Part shown: positions 32,468 to 42,749 of the stretch, piece after piece
How the letters are laid out: the number at the start of each line of letters is the position of its first letter
Numbering within the stretch: the stretch's first letter is position 1
From: Rhizobium sp. AC27/96
GTDB lineage: Bacteria > Pseudomonadota > Alphaproteobacteria > Rhizobiales > Rhizobiaceae
Direction of reading: 5' to 3'
DNA: 64,000 nt
NCBI RefSeq assembly: GCF_001692325.1
Contig: NZ_LXKN01000075.1
Span: forward strand, 62,001-126,000
Program-made: the position numbers and the translations under genes
The notes under the pieces: model-generated
What the model was told of the DNA's origin: nothing
The model's input: the letters and a program-made list of their open reading frames with translations, nothing else
Database searches by the model: none

Positions 32468-33597
32468 AGGCTCTTCGTTTCTCCTGGCAAGGCGCGCTCG
32501 CCCTCCTCCTTTGTGCAGCAGCAGTCGCCATGCTGCCGCTATTCGCAGCCGATGCCGCCTTCCCCTTTACTGGTGGCATGACGATCCTCATCTTCCTGCT
32601 GCTCATCGCATCCGCCGTGGCCTCTTTCACCGGTTTGGGACCGGTTCTGCTGGCTGCAACGCTTTTCATCGGTGCGCATGGCGCTGCCTGGCTGCTGTTG
32701 TCGGGACTGACCGGCAATGAAGGCAAAGCGCAGCTCACCTTCTTCGTGCTCATTGCCGCCGGCTGGCTTCTGGCCTGGCGCTGCGTCTCGGTGCTCTCAT
32801 CCATCCGCCCACGCTCCGATCTCGGCAATTATGGCCTCCGGTTGCTCATCCCGGCGATTTTCGGTGCCTGGATTCTGATCATCTGGGAAGCCGTGACACG
32901 CGGCGCGGGCGTCTCCCTGGTCTTGCTGCCGCCCCCGAGCTCCATTGGGGCGAGAATTGCCGGCTCGCTTCCAACCTTGTGGACCGACGTGGAGCAAACG
33001 ATCTTCCGGTCCGTGCTGATCGGCTACATCATCGGCTGTGCGAGTGGCTTCATCGTCGCCATCCTCGCCGATCGCTTCGCCTTCCTGCGTCGCGGCCTGT
33101 TGCCCATTGGCAATTTCGTCTCGGCTCTGCCCATTATCGGCGTTGCCCCGATCATGGTCATGTGGTTCGGCTTCGATTGGCAGTCCAAGGCTGCCGTCGT
33201 CGTCATCATGACCTTCTTTCCGATGCTGGTGAACACGGTGGCAGGCCTTGCCGCCGCCGGCAACATCGAGCGCGACCTCATGCGCACCTACGCGTCGAGC
33301 TATTGGCAGACATTGTTCAAACTGCGCCTGCCGGCTGCCGCACCCTTTATTTTCAATGCACTGAAGATCAACTCGACCTTGGCCATGATCGGTGCCATCG
33401 TGGCGGAGTTCTTTGGTACACCCATGTCGGGTATGGGGTTTCGTATTTCGACCGAAAATGGTCGATTGAATCTCGACATGGTCTGGGCGGAAATCGCGGT
33501 TGCAGCGATTGCGGGATCCGTCTTCTACGGGATCGTCGCCATTCTCGAGAGGATGACGACATTCTGGCATCCGTCTATCCGTGGTGGAAAGACGTAG
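32464..33597 (+). CDS. ABC transporter permease (SsuC/TauC/RibX type), second
   Basis: 377 residues, longer than usual: three or four extra N-terminal helices (about 1-110) precede the BPD_transp_1 domain, which carries the loop DLMRTYASSYWQTLFKLRLP. That loop repeats the one in the first permease, which supports a heterodimer from a duplicated gene. It starts within the last codon of the first permease gene and is followed after 54 bp by the binding-protein gene. The role of the extra helices is unknown. Confidence 0.9.
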   Translation: MKALRFSWQGALALLLCAAAVAMLPLFAADAAFPFTGGMTILIFLLLIASAVASFTGLGPVLLAATLFIGAHGAAWLLLSGLTGNEGKAQLTFFVLIAAGWLLAWRCVSVLSSIRPRSDLGNYGLRLLIPAIFGAWILIIWEAVTRGAGVSLVLLPPPSSIGARIAGSLPTLWTDVEQTIFRSVLIGYIIGCASGFIVAILADRFAFLRRGLLPIGNFVSALPIIGVAPIMVMWFGFDWQSKAAVVVIMTFFPMLVNTVAGLAAAGNIERDLMRTYASSYWQTLFKLRLPAAAPFIFNALKINSTLAMIGAIVAEFFGTPMSGMGFRISTENGRLNLDMVWAEIAVAAIAGSVFYGIVAILERMTTFWHPSIRGGKT

Positions 33598-33651
33598 CCT
33601 AAGATCCTGGCCAAGGGATCAAGGCGTAACTTCAGAGGGAAAGGGTAGAAC

Positions 33652-34620
33652 ATGAAAAAACTGATGATTGCATTGATGGCAAGCGCGATGGCGCTCGCCG
33701 CCGCGCAGGCAGCATCCGCTGCCGACAAGGTGACGCTGCAATTGAAGTGGGTGGCACAGGGCCAGTTCGGCGGCTATTTCGTCGCCAAGGACAAGGGCTT
33801 CTACAAGGAAGAAGGTCTTGACGTCGATATCAAGCCGGGCGGCCCGGACATTGCTCCCGAGCAGGTAATCGCCGGCGGCGGCGCCGATGTCATCGTCGAC
33901 TGGATGGGCGGCGCTCTGGTCGCCCGCGAAAAGGGTGTGCCGCTGATCAACATCGCTCAGCCCTACGACAAATCCGGCCTGGAACTGATCTGCCCGAAGG
34001 ACGGCCCGGTGAAGACCGAAGCCGACTTCAAGGGCCACACGCTCGGCGTCTGGTTCTTCGGCAACGAATATCCGTTCTTCGCCTGGATGCACAAGATCGG
34101 CCTGAAAACCGATGGCGGCAAGGACGGCGTCACCGTTCTGAAGCAGAGCTTCGACGTTCAGCCGCTCGTACAGAAGCAGGCCGATTGCATCTCGGTCATG
34201 ACCTATAATGAATACTGGCAGGCGATCGATGCCGGTTTCAAGCCGGAAGACCTCACCGTCTTCAACTACACCAAGCTTGGCATCGACCTTCTGGAAGACG
34301 GTCTCTATGTCAACGAGGACAAGCTGAAGGACCCGAAGTTCAAGGCCGATATGGTCAAGTTCGTCCGCGCCTCGATGAAGGGCTGGAAATATGCCGTCGA
34401 GCACCCGGATGAAGCCGCTGAAATCGTCATGGACAATGGCGGCCAGGACGAGAACCATCAGAAGCGCATGATGAGCGAAGTCGCCAAGCTGATCGGCAGC
34501 GGCAAGCTCGACGCAAAACTCTATGATCGTACCGTCGAAGCCCTGCTCGACCAGAAGATCATCAACAAGAAGCCGACGGGTGCCTATACCCATGAGATCA
34601 CGGACGCGGCCCTGAAGTAG
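33652..34620 (+). CDS. ABC transporter substrate-binding protein (NMT1/THI5-like)
   Basis: 322 residues with a Sec signal peptide (about 1-24, ending ASAADK) and the NMT1/THI5 fold: LQLKWVAQGQFGGYFVAKDKG, IAGGGADVIVDWMGG, FFGNEYPFFAW. The family binds thiamine-pyrimidine precursors, riboflavin (RibY) and pyrimidine-like compounds. Together with the adjacent pyrimidine-degradation genes this points to uptake of a pyrimidine or hydantoin-like ligand. Riboflavin is an alternative. It is the last operon gene and has a strong terminator. Confidence 0.9.
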   Translation: MKKLMIALMASAMALAAAQAASAADKVTLQLKWVAQGQFGGYFVAKDKGFYKEEGLDVDIKPGGPDIAPEQVIAGGGADVIVDWMGGALVAREKGVPLINIAQPYDKSGLELICPKDGPVKTEADFKGHTLGVWFFGNEYPFFAWMHKIGLKTDGGKDGVTVLKQSFDVQPLVQKQADCISVMTYNEYWQAIDAGFKPEDLTVFNYTKLGIDLLEDGLYVNEDKLKDPKFKADMVKFVRASMKGWKYAVEHPDEAAEIVMDNGGQDENHQKRMMSEVAKLIGSGKLDAKLYDRTVEALLDQKIINKKPTGAYTHEITDAALK

Positions 34621-34640
34621 TTCAGGCAGCAACGGCAATC

Positions 34641-34676
34641 AAAACGCGCGAGGTCCAGGCTTCGCGCGTTTTTTTC
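34641..34676 (+). terminator. Intrinsic terminator of the pyrimidine-type importer operon
   Basis: AAAACGCGCGA at 34641-34651 pairs with TCGCGCGTTTT from 34662, followed by a run of seven T. It begins 20 bp after the stop codon. Confidence 0.92.
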
Positions 34677-35009
34677 ATTTTGTAACAGCGGCAACAAAAA
34701 GCTGGCTTTGCCGTGGCGTTTGCCTAAAAGGCGTCAGCTATCAACTATTGGAATGCTGACATCACAATGCCGTGATTGCTTCGCAAAGCTGCAATCAGTA
34801 GAAATACTCGTAAAATCATTTTCTCGTGATCTTGCGAGATTTGAAAACCGCTCCCATGTACAGGAGCGAATTTAGGATTGGGGACCTGCAGCCATGACAG
34901 ACGGATGTTTATCCGCCGGATGAGCCGGCTCGCATGCATTGATCCCCCGTGTTCGCGACGGATAACAGCGAAATCCCTTTGACCACAATGCCGAACTGGA
35001 ACCGGACGC
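34677..35009. promoter_or_regulatory. Upstream region of the RND efflux genes
   Basis: This 333-bp gap has no credible gene. It holds two inverted repeats that could be operators: TCTCG-N8-CGAGA (34822-34839) and CGCTCC-N8-GGAGCG (34849-34868). No local regulator gene flanks the efflux pair, so control, if any, is from elsewhere. Confidence 0.35.
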
Positions 35010-36200
35010 ATGGCCTCCACGCCGTTTAGACTACTAAGCACGACTGCAATCATGCTTTCCCTGCTGGCAGCGCCCGCCGCACTGGCCGAGGAACCCGTCG
35101 TTACCGCGCCGAAGCAGAACCTTCCCGCAATCGTCATCACCACCGCCGAGATGCGCAAACTGACGGACAAGGTCGTTGCGACAGGCACGGTGAAGGCCGT
35201 CGAGGAAGTCTACATACAGCCGCAGGTGGACGGCCTCTCGATCCGCACGCTCAACGCCGATGTCGGCGACAAGGTCGAGGCGAACAGCACGCTCGCCACC
35301 TTGAACGAAGACGCCCTGATCCTGCAGAAGAGCCAGATGCAGGCAACGCGCGCCAAGGGCGAAGCAAGCCTTGCCCAGCTGCATGCGCAGCTAGCCGAGG
35401 CTCGCGCCAATGCGGAAGAGGCCGAATTGCAACGCGTCCGCGCCGTCACCATGGGTGCCAAGGGCACGATGTCGACCTCCTCCGTCGAACAGGCCAATGC
35501 GGCGGCAGCGGCCAACAAGGCCCGCGTCGGATCCGCAGAACAGGCAATCGCGGTGTCCGAGGCCGACCTCAAGGTCACCGACAGCCAGATCGCCGATACC
35601 GACCTGAAGCTCGCCCGCACCGGCATCAAGACCCCTGTCGCCGGCACCGTCGCCTCGCGCAACGCTCGCGTCGGCGCCATCGCCAATGGCAATGGCGATC
35701 CGCTCTTCACCATCATCCGTGACAGCCAGCTCGAACTGGTGGTCGATGTTTCCGAAAGCGACATCACCAAGATCGTCATCGGGCAGAAGGCCCTGATCTC
35801 GCTGTCGGGCAGCCGCGAAAAGCTGACCGGCACCGTGCGCCTGGTCGCACCGATCGTCGACTCCCTCACTCGCCTCGGCGCGGTGCATATCACCATCAAC
35901 GAAGGCGACAAGGCACGCGCCGGCATGTATGGCAGCGCCGAAATCGTCATCCGCCAGGAAGAAGGCGTTGCCCTGCCGCTGACGGCCGTCAACAGCGATG
36001 AAAGCGGCTCTTCCGCCCGCAAGGTCGAAAACGGCGTCGTCAAATTCGTCAACGTCGAGACCGGTATTCAGGACGGAGCCTATGTCGAGATCCTCAAGGG
36101 TCTGAAGGCCGGTGAAGATGTCGTCGCCAAGGCCGGCGCCTATGTCCGCGATGGCGACCATATCACGCCCGTGCGTGATGCGTCGCAAGCCTCCAACTGA
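35010..36200 (+). CDS. RND efflux periplasmic adaptor (membrane fusion protein)
   Basis: 396 residues with a signal peptide (about 1-26, ending ALAEE), a split lipoyl domain (VEEVYIQPQVDGLSIRTL and RTGIKTPVAGTVASRNARVG), a long alpha-helical hairpin between (about 100-200) and beta-barrel and membrane-proximal domains. This is the HlyD/AcrA-type adaptor that links the inner-membrane pump to an outer-membrane channel. It is 14 bp upstream of the RND pump gene. No TolC-like gene accompanies it. The ribosome site is weak. Confidence 0.92.
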   Translation: MASTPFRLLSTTAIMLSLLAAPAALAEEPVVTAPKQNLPAIVITTAEMRKLTDKVVATGTVKAVEEVYIQPQVDGLSIRTLNADVGDKVEANSTLATLNEDALILQKSQMQATRAKGEASLAQLHAQLAEARANAEEAELQRVRAVTMGAKGTMSTSSVEQANAAAAANKARVGSAEQAIAVSEADLKVTDSQIADTDLKLARTGIKTPVAGTVASRNARVGAIANGNGDPLFTIIRDSQLELVVDVSESDITKIVIGQKALISLSGSREKLTGTVRLVAPIVDSLTRLGAVHITINEGDKARAGMYGSAEIVIRQEEGVALPLTAVNSDESGSSARKVENGVVKFVNVETGIQDGAYVEILKGLKAGEDVVAKAGAYVRDGDHITPVRDASQASN

Positions 36201-36214
36201 GCGAGAACGGCAAT

Positions 36215-39200
36215 ATGAACTTCTCAGCCTGGTCCATCCGAAATCCGATCGCCCCGCTTCTCGGCTTTTTCCTGCTGATGGTGGTGGGCGCACACGCCTT
36301 CTTCAATCTGCCGATTACCCGGTTTCCGAACATCGACGTACCTGTCGTCAACGTCACCGTGACGCAGAGCGGCGCTTCGCCCGCCGAGCTTGAAATGCAG
36401 GTAACGAAAGAGGTTGAAGACGCCGTCGCCGGCATCAACGGCATCGACGAAATACAGTCGACCGTGACCGACGGCCAGTCGCAGACCGTCGTCATCTTCC
36501 GTCTGGAAGTGCCGACGCAGCAGGCCGTTCAGGATACCAAGGACGCCATCGACCGCATCCGCGGCAACCTGCCATCCACGATCGATGAGCCCATCGTTTC
36601 GAAGGTCGACGTCGAAGGTCAGGCGATCCAGAGCTTTGCCGTTTCCTCGCCGAACATGACCTTGGAAGAACTGTCCTGGTTCGTCGACGACACCGTCAAG
36701 CGCGCCCTGCAGGGCCAGGCCGGCATCGGCCGCGTCGATCGCTACGGCGGCGCCGACCGCGAAGTCCGCATCGAGCTCGATCCGAACAAGCTGAACGCCT
36801 ACGGCATTACCGCTCTGTCGGTGAGCCAGCAGTTGCGCGGCACCAACATCGACCTCGGTTCCGGCCGTGGTCAGGTCGCTGGCAGCGAGCAGGCGATCCG
36901 CGTTCTCGGCGATGCCCGCAATGTCGCGCAGCTCGCCGATACCACGATCGCGCTCACTAACGGCCGTTTCGTCAAGCTCTCCGATCTCGGCGTGATCAAG
37001 GACACCTACCAGGAGCCGAAGTCGTTCTCGCGGTTCAACAGCACGCCTGTCGTCACCTTCGGCGTGTTCCGCGCCAAGGGCGCCAGCGAAGTGACTGTCG
37101 CGAAGACCGTCGGCGACACGCTGGACAAGGTTCGCACCGAAAACCCGAACGTCTCGATCGAGATGATCGACGACTCCGTCTACTACACCTACGGCAACTA
37201 CGAAGCGGCGATGCATACGCTGCTCGAAGGCGCATTGCTGGCGGTTCTCGTCGTCTTCCTCTTCCTGAGGAACTGGCGAGCGACGCTGATTTCCGCGGTT
37301 GCCTTGCCACTCTCGGCCATTCCGACATTCTGGATCATGGCGCAGATCGGCTTCTCGCTGAACCTCATCAGCTTCCTGGCGCTGACGCTGGCAACCGGCA
37401 TTCTCGTCGACGACGCCATCGTCGAGATCGAGAACATTGCCCGCCATATCAAGATGGGCAAGACGCCGTATCGCGCGGCCATCGATGCTGCCGATGAAAT
37501 TGGGCTGGCCGTCATCGCGACGACCTTCACCATCATCGCGGTCTTCGTGCCGGTCTCCTTCATGCCGGGCATTCCGGGCCAGTATTTCATCCAGTTCGGC
37601 CTCACCGTCGCCTTCTCGGTGTTCTTCTCGCTGCTTGTGGCGCGTCTGATCACGCCGATGATGGCCGCCTATCTCATGCGGGCAGAAGACGGCGTTGACG
37701 ATCACCACGACAATGACGGTCGGCTCATGCGCGGCTATAGCTGGCTGGTGCGGATAACGACGAAGCGCTGGTATACGCGCTATCCGACGCTGGTCGCGGC
37801 TTTCGCCTTCTCCATCGCCTCGGTTGTTGCGCTCGTCATGTTCGTACCCGGCAGCTTCATCCCGCCGGATGACTCCTCGCGCATCGTGCTCTCTGCCGAA
37901 CTGCCGCCGAATGCGCGGCTCGAAGACACCGAGAAGGCAACGAACGAGATCTACCGGCGGGTCAAGGGAATCAACGGTGTCCAGAACGTCTTCGTTCTCG
38001 GTGGCGCTTCGCCGAAGGGCGATCTCGAACTGCGGCGCGCAACGGTAACACTGACGCTTGGCAAGCTCGATCAGTCGCTCGTCAAGAAACTGGTGAACGA
38101 CACGCTCGGCTCGCTGCCCGTGATCGGCCCTCACCTGCCGAAAGTCACCGTGCACGGCCGCGAGCGTCCGCAATGGGATGTGGAAAAGGAAGTCTTTGCA
38201 AAGCTGCGGGATATCCCCGACGTCCGCATCACCAAACTCAACGATCGTGGCGACCGCGACCTGACCTATAACTTCCTCTCCCGCAACGAGAAGGATCTGA
38301 ACCAGGCTGTCGGCATTCTGGAAGCAAAGCTGCGTACCGATCCGGCGCTCGCCAATGTCAGCGCCGACGGTGCCCTGCCGCGTCCCGAACTGCAGATCTA
38401 TCCGCGCAAGGATGAGGCGGCACGCCTCGGCATCACCCCGCAGATGATTTCCGATACGGTGCGCGTGGCCACCATCGGCGATATCGACGCTTCGCTGGCG
38501 AAGATTTCGCTTGACGATCGCCAGATACCGATCCGCGTTCAGGCCTCGCTTGGTATGCGTCGCGATCTCGCGGCGATCCGTGCGTTGCGGATCAAGACAT
38601 CCATGGGCACCACCGGACAGGCGTCCACGGCCACGACCGTGCCGCTCTCAAGCGTTGCCGATATCGACTATTCCGAGGGCCTGTCTTCAATCAAGCGCAA
38701 CAACCGTTTCCGTGTCGTTTCCATCGGCGCCGACCTGCCGCAGGGCGTGGCGCTGGATACGGCTTCCGAGCACTTCCTCAACATCGTCAACAATGCCAAG
38801 ATCCCGGCGACCGTGCATCTGGCGGAAAGCGGCGATACCAAGGTGCAGAAGGAAATGCAGCAGAGTTTCGGCAATGCCATGCTGCTCGGCCTCCTGCTTG
38901 TTCTGACCGTGCTGATCCTGCTGTTCAAGGACGTAATCCAGCCCTTCACCATTCTGCTGTCGCTGCCATTGGCGATCGGCGGCGTGGCGCTGGCATTGAT
39001 CCTGACCGGAAATGCGCTGTCCATGCCCGTGATGATCGGCATTCTCATGCTGATGGGCATCGTCACCAAGAACGCCATCCTGCTTGTCGATTTCGCCATC
39101 GAGATGATGCATCAAGGCATGCCGCGGCTGGAAGCGGTTGTCGAAGCCGGCCGCAAGCGTGCGCGCCCGATCATCATGACCTCGATCGCCATGTCGGCCG

Positions 39201-39562
39201 GCATGCTGCCGTCAGCCCTCGGCGTTGGCGAAGGCGGCTCCTTCCGCGCGCCCATGGCCATTGCGGTGATCGGCGGCATCATTGTCTCCACCGTCCTCAG
39301 CCTGGTGGTCGTGCCGTCCTTCTTCCTGATCATGGACGACCTGTCGCGCCTGATCGGCTTCCTCTTCGGCAGGCTTGTCGGCAAGAAGGACGCGGATGAC
39401 GAAGTCCTGACAAAGGAAAGCCTGGCGAACGCCATCGACGAAAACCGGAAATCGCTGGCCACTCTCGAGGAGCGTCTGGAGATGGTTGAGAACAAGGATG
39501 GCAGAGGTCGCCGGTCAAGCGGCGCGAACGTGCTGAACTTGCCACCGCTCGCAGCCGAATAG
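36215..39562 (+). CDS. RND multidrug efflux transporter (AcrB/MexF family, HAE-1 type)
   Basis: 1115 residues with the RND plan: helix 1 at the N-terminus, two large periplasmic loops, helices 2-6 near 340-540 and 8-12 near 885-1040. The proton-relay Asp pair lies in ATGILVDDAIVEIENI of helix 4. A polar C-terminal tail of about 75 residues includes a short coiled coil (ENRKSLATLEERLEMVE), longer than in enteric AcrB. It exports drugs, dyes or plant compounds from the inner membrane and periplasm through the adaptor encoded just upstream. The substrate is unknown. Confidence 0.94.
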   Translation: MNFSAWSIRNPIAPLLGFFLLMVVGAHAFFNLPITRFPNIDVPVVNVTVTQSGASPAELEMQVTKEVEDAVAGINGIDEIQSTVTDGQSQTVVIFRLEVPTQQAVQDTKDAIDRIRGNLPSTIDEPIVSKVDVEGQAIQSFAVSSPNMTLEELSWFVDDTVKRALQGQAGIGRVDRYGGADREVRIELDPNKLNAYGITALSVSQQLRGTNIDLGSGRGQVAGSEQAIRVLGDARNVAQLADTTIALTNGRFVKLSDLGVIKDTYQEPKSFSRFNSTPVVTFGVFRAKGASEVTVAKTVGDTLDKVRTENPNVSIEMIDDSVYYTYGNYEAAMHTLLEGALLAVLVVFLFLRNWRATLISAVALPLSAIPTFWIMAQIGFSLNLISFLALTLATGILVDDAIVEIENIARHIKMGKTPYRAAIDAADEIGLAVIATTFTIIAVFVPVSFMPGIPGQYFIQFGLTVAFSVFFSLLVARLITPMMAAYLMRAEDGVDDHHDNDGRLMRGYSWLVRITTKRWYTRYPTLVAAFAFSIASVVALVMFVPGSFIPPDDSSRIVLSAELPPNARLEDTEKATNEIYRRVKGINGVQNVFVLGGASPKGDLELRRATVTLTLGKLDQSLVKKLVNDTLGSLPVIGPHLPKVTVHGRERPQWDVEKEVFAKLRDIPDVRITKLNDRGDRDLTYNFLSRNEKDLNQAVGILEAKLRTDPALANVSADGALPRPELQIYPRKDEAARLGITPQMISDTVRVATIGDIDASLAKISLDDRQIPIRVQASLGMRRDLAAIRALRIKTSMGTTGQASTATTVPLSSVADIDYSEGLSSIKRNNRFRVVSIGADLPQGVALDTASEHFLNIVNNAKIPATVHLAESGDTKVQKEMQQSFGNAMLLGLLLVLTVLILLFKDVIQPFTILLSLPLAIGGVALALILTGNALSMPVMIGILMLMGIVTKNAILLVDFAIEMMHQGMPRLEAVVEAGRKRARPIIMTSIAMSAGMLPSALGVGEGGSFRAPMAIAVIGGIIVSTVLSLVVVPSFFLIMDDLSRLIGFLFGRLVGKKDADDEVLTKESLANAIDENRKSLATLEERLEMVENKDGRGRRSSGANVLNLPPLAAE

Positions 39563-39624
39563 GCTTTGGCGTGAGCTGAACATCAGTCAGCTCGCCGCTA
39601 CGACACCGATCATGACAGGGCGGC

Positions 39625-40236
<612 letters not shown>

Positions 40237-40341
40237 GCTCAAAACTCCGATAAAGCAACAGCATAGCGAAGCGCCCGCCCGCCGCACAGCGGCGAATGAC
40301 GTAGATCCTGCTTCATTGCGGGATTTTCCCTGGGCGATGCA

Positions 40342-41028
40342 TCAAGACCGAAACAGGCGAGTGCTCTGGATTTCATGGCGCAGACTGGCAATATCCGCCT
40401 GCACCGTCGCCGCACCGAGATCGTCGAGATTGGATCGCCCTGCCCGCGTCGCCACATCGGCGATGGCAGCTTCCAGGGCCGCCAGAATGGCAACTCCGTC
40501 CTTCTGCCCGCTGACGCCGAGCCGGATGCCCGCAGACAGCATCTGTGACGCCAGGGCATGCAGGAAGGCGGCAAGCGCCTTCTCGACCGGAATAGCGTGC
40601 GCGCCGGCAACCGCGCCGACCGCCACCGGATAGGCGGTCTTTGCCGGCAGGATCGAAAAGATCCCGTGCGGCCATGCCCCGGCGGCGGACAGGAAGGCTT
40701 CTCCGAGCAACATCGTCTCGGTATGACGCTCTTTGGACCCAGCCAGCGCTTCCGCCAGCTCCACGACAGCCGCAAGCCGCGGCGCATCTTCTCCAGCATG
40801 ATGCGCTTCGGCAAGCAGCACAGCGTCATTCCAGACAGCACCATGATGGATGATGGTCTCGATCCAATCCTTCAGGCTCTTGCTGTCGTGAACCAGCCCG
40901 TCATGCACCGCGCGTTCGAGGCCGCCCGAATAGGCAAAAGACCCGATCGGAAAAGCGGGTGACAGCCATGCCATCAGGCGCAAAAGCGCCTGCAGATCGC
41001 GACCATCCGATACCAGTTCTTCGCTCAC
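40342..41028 (-). CDS. ureF: Urease accessory protein UreF
   Basis: 228 residues, all-helical, with the family signature LSPAFPIGSFAYSGGLERAVHDG at the N-terminus, SKERHTETMLLGEAF in the middle, and the C-terminal HEIQSTRLFRS tail that contacts UreD and UreG. It opens with GTG at 41028, 6 bases after the ureE stop. A 105-bp gap separates it from ureG. It acts as scaffold of the nickel-loading complex. Confidence 0.94.
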   Translation of the reverse strand: MSEELVSDGRDLQALLRLMAWLSPAFPIGSFAYSGGLERAVHDGLVHDSKSLKDWIETIIHHGAVWNDAVLLAEAHHAGEDAPRLAAVVELAEALAGSKERHTETMLLGEAFLSAAGAWPHGIFSILPAKTAYPVAVGAVAGAHAIPVEKALAAFLHALASQMLSAGIRLGVSGQKDGVAILAALEAAIADVATRAGRSNLDDLGAATVQADIASLRHEIQSTRLFRS

Positions 41029-41034
41029 AATCGT

Positions 41035-41538
41035 TCAATCATGCGAATGGTGGTCATGCCCGTGACCATGGTCATGATCGTTGCCGTGACCATGCGAATG
41101 GCTGCCATGGGAATGATAGGCGCCGCGCGCCGGCTGGAAGGGTTCGCTGACCTCAGCCACCGTCGCGCCAAGCCCTTCGAGCATGGAGCGGATGACGTGA
41201 TCACGCAGGATAAGGATACGCTCCTCTTCGATCTGCGCCGGCAGATGCCGATTGCCGAGATGCCAGGCAAGCTCAATGAGATGCCGGCGATCGCGCGGCC
41301 TGATTTCGAACAGCTTTTCGTCTGCCGCCACGATCTCGATCAGCTCGCCGTCCTCACGAACCAGCAGATCGCCATTGGCAAACAGCACCGGTTCCTTCAG
41401 GTCGAGCATGACCATCTCGCCGTTTTCGAGATGCAGCAGCTTGCGGCGCAGGTGCCGTAGATCATGCGGCAGTACGACACGATCGATCGGGTTGGAAGAA
41501 GGAGTGCCGGCCGGAAGATAGGAGGTTACGTGTAGCAT
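41035..41538 (-). CDS. ureE: Urease nickel metallochaperone UreE
   Basis: 167 residues: N-terminal substrate-binding-like domain (DRVVLPHDLRHLRRKLL), metal-binding domain with AWHLGNRHLPAQIEEERI, and a C-terminal tail of about 27 residues that is nearly half His, able to store several nickel ions. Long His tails vary between strains; this one is well developed. It is close to ureF (6-base gap). A GGDEF gene separates it from ureC upstream. Confidence 0.95.
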   Translation of the reverse strand: MLHVTSYLPAGTPSSNPIDRVVLPHDLRHLRRKLLHLENGEMVMLDLKEPVLFANGDLLVREDGELIEIVAADEKLFEIRPRDRRHLIELAWHLGNRHLPAQIEEERILILRDHVIRSMLEGLGATVAEVSEPFQPARGAYHSHGSHSHGHGNDHDHGHGHDHHSHD

Positions 41539-41617
41539 GACAGGTCCAATTCAAAACGCTGCCAGACCATGCAAAATAGTCGCCTCCGGTGCAAGCACCA
41601 ATGCCGCCTGCCAAACA

Positions 41618-42487
41618 CTACATGCGCTGCACGTAGCGCTGCAGTTCCACAGGATCCGTCATGGCTTCGTGCTCATGCTCCGTCGCGCAACGATGCCAGA
41701 CCTGGGACAGCCGCTCACGCTCGTGAATGACGCGATTGCGGCCCAGCGTCTTGGCAAGATAGAGCGCCTTGTCGGCCGCGGCATAGACGGCGGCCGTCTT
41801 TCGATCCTTGCCGATATCCGCAATTCCCGCAGAGATGGTGATTTTCACCGAGCCGCCGTCGACGGCAATCGGATGATTGGCGATCTGTTCCTTGATGTCC
41901 TCGATGCGGGCGATGCGCTCGTCATTGTCGCCGCCGTGAATAATGGCGCCAAATTCCTCGCCGCCAAGACGGGCAATCACGTCCTCGCCGGTGAAGACGT
42001 CAGCAAATATCTGCGATACCGCCGCGATGACCGCATCGCCGGATGCATGGCCGAAGCGATCATTGATCGTCTTGAACCGGTCGACATCGAAGATCACCAG
42101 CGAGGCGTCATGACCAGCCTCATTCAAGGCTTCGGTGAAGGCGCGGCGGTTGAGCAGACCGGACAGCATATCGGTGCGGCTCAGCCGTTCGAATTCGGCT
42201 CGGGACACAGCGAGCCGATGGATCGCAAACCCGGCGAACACCGCCAATGCGCCGGAAACGGTAGCGCCTATGATCCATGCCAGCAGAACACCGAAGCGCA
42301 TTGCCTCGAGGATCGGCAACGGCAAAAGATCGAACCATTGCAGCACGGGAAGCATCGCAATCATGATCACAAGCGACAGGATGACGGCTGCAAAACTCAT
42401 CTTAAGCGCGAAAATATAAATCGCACGCGGATGCTGAAAATTACCGATCTCAGCTTGCAGCGAAATCCATCGTCTCATGCGATTCAC
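41618..42487 (-). CDS. Membrane-bound diguanylate cyclase (GGDEF domain)
   Basis: 289 residues: two N-terminal membrane helices (about 27-47 and 62-92), then a GGDEF domain (about 105-265) with DMLSGLLNRRAF and an intact GGEEF active site preceded by ARL. The allosteric inhibitory RxxD is replaced by TGED, so feedback by c-di-GMP may be absent. It sits within the urease cluster between ureC and ureE, bounded by a hairpin upstream, and is probably transcribed separately. No sensory domain beyond the short membrane region is seen. Confidence 0.9.
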   Translation of the reverse strand: MNRMRRWISLQAEIGNFQHPRAIYIFALKMSFAAVILSLVIMIAMLPVLQWFDLLPLPILEAMRFGVLLAWIIGATVSGALAVFAGFAIHRLAVSRAEFERLSRTDMLSGLLNRRAFTEALNEAGHDASLVIFDVDRFKTINDRFGHASGDAVIAAVSQIFADVFTGEDVIARLGGEEFGAIIHGGDNDERIARIEDIKEQIANHPIAVDGGSVKITISAGIADIGKDRKTAAVYAAADKALYLAKTLGRNRVIHERERLSQVWHRCATEHEHEAMTDPVELQRYVQRM

Positions 42488-42692
42488 CTTCTCCTGCCAC
42501 CGTTTCAGTCATGTGAGATAGGGGTGAAGGCGCTTCCAGGTCTTTAACGCAATGATTAAAATGCGGTGCATTTCCCAACTTGTGAACAATCGTGGATGGC
42601 CGATGGCATCTACTTTTTCAGGAAATCCAGGGTGAGGCGCAGATCTATCTCCACAAACCACTGATAACGCTGCATTAACTGCATGAAATGGC

Positions 42693-42716
42693 GAAAGCCC
42701 CGTTTCCGGGGCTTTC
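42693..42716 (-). terminator. Hairpin terminator after ureC
   Basis: GAAAGCCCCG at 42693-42702 and CGGGGCTTTC at 42707-42716 form a perfect 10-bp stem with a 4-base loop, 33 bp after the ureC stop. It probably ends the ureD-to-ureC transcript ahead of the GGDEF gene. The U-tract lies within the stem and is short. Confidence 0.65.
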
Positions 42717-42749
42717 TCGTCCACTGGTAATTGATTTCCACAGCCTTCG

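Noticed and set aside
34998..35020. GGAAC followed by CGTT at the start of the RND adaptor gene
   Set aside because: The spacing is 20 bases rather than 16-17 and the -10 part is inside the coding sequence.
36224..38173. Long 649-codon open frame antisense to the RND pump gene
   Set aside because: It is the mirror of a GC-rich coding region; the translation is Arg/Asp-rich without domains, and the RND protein on the other strand is unmistakable.
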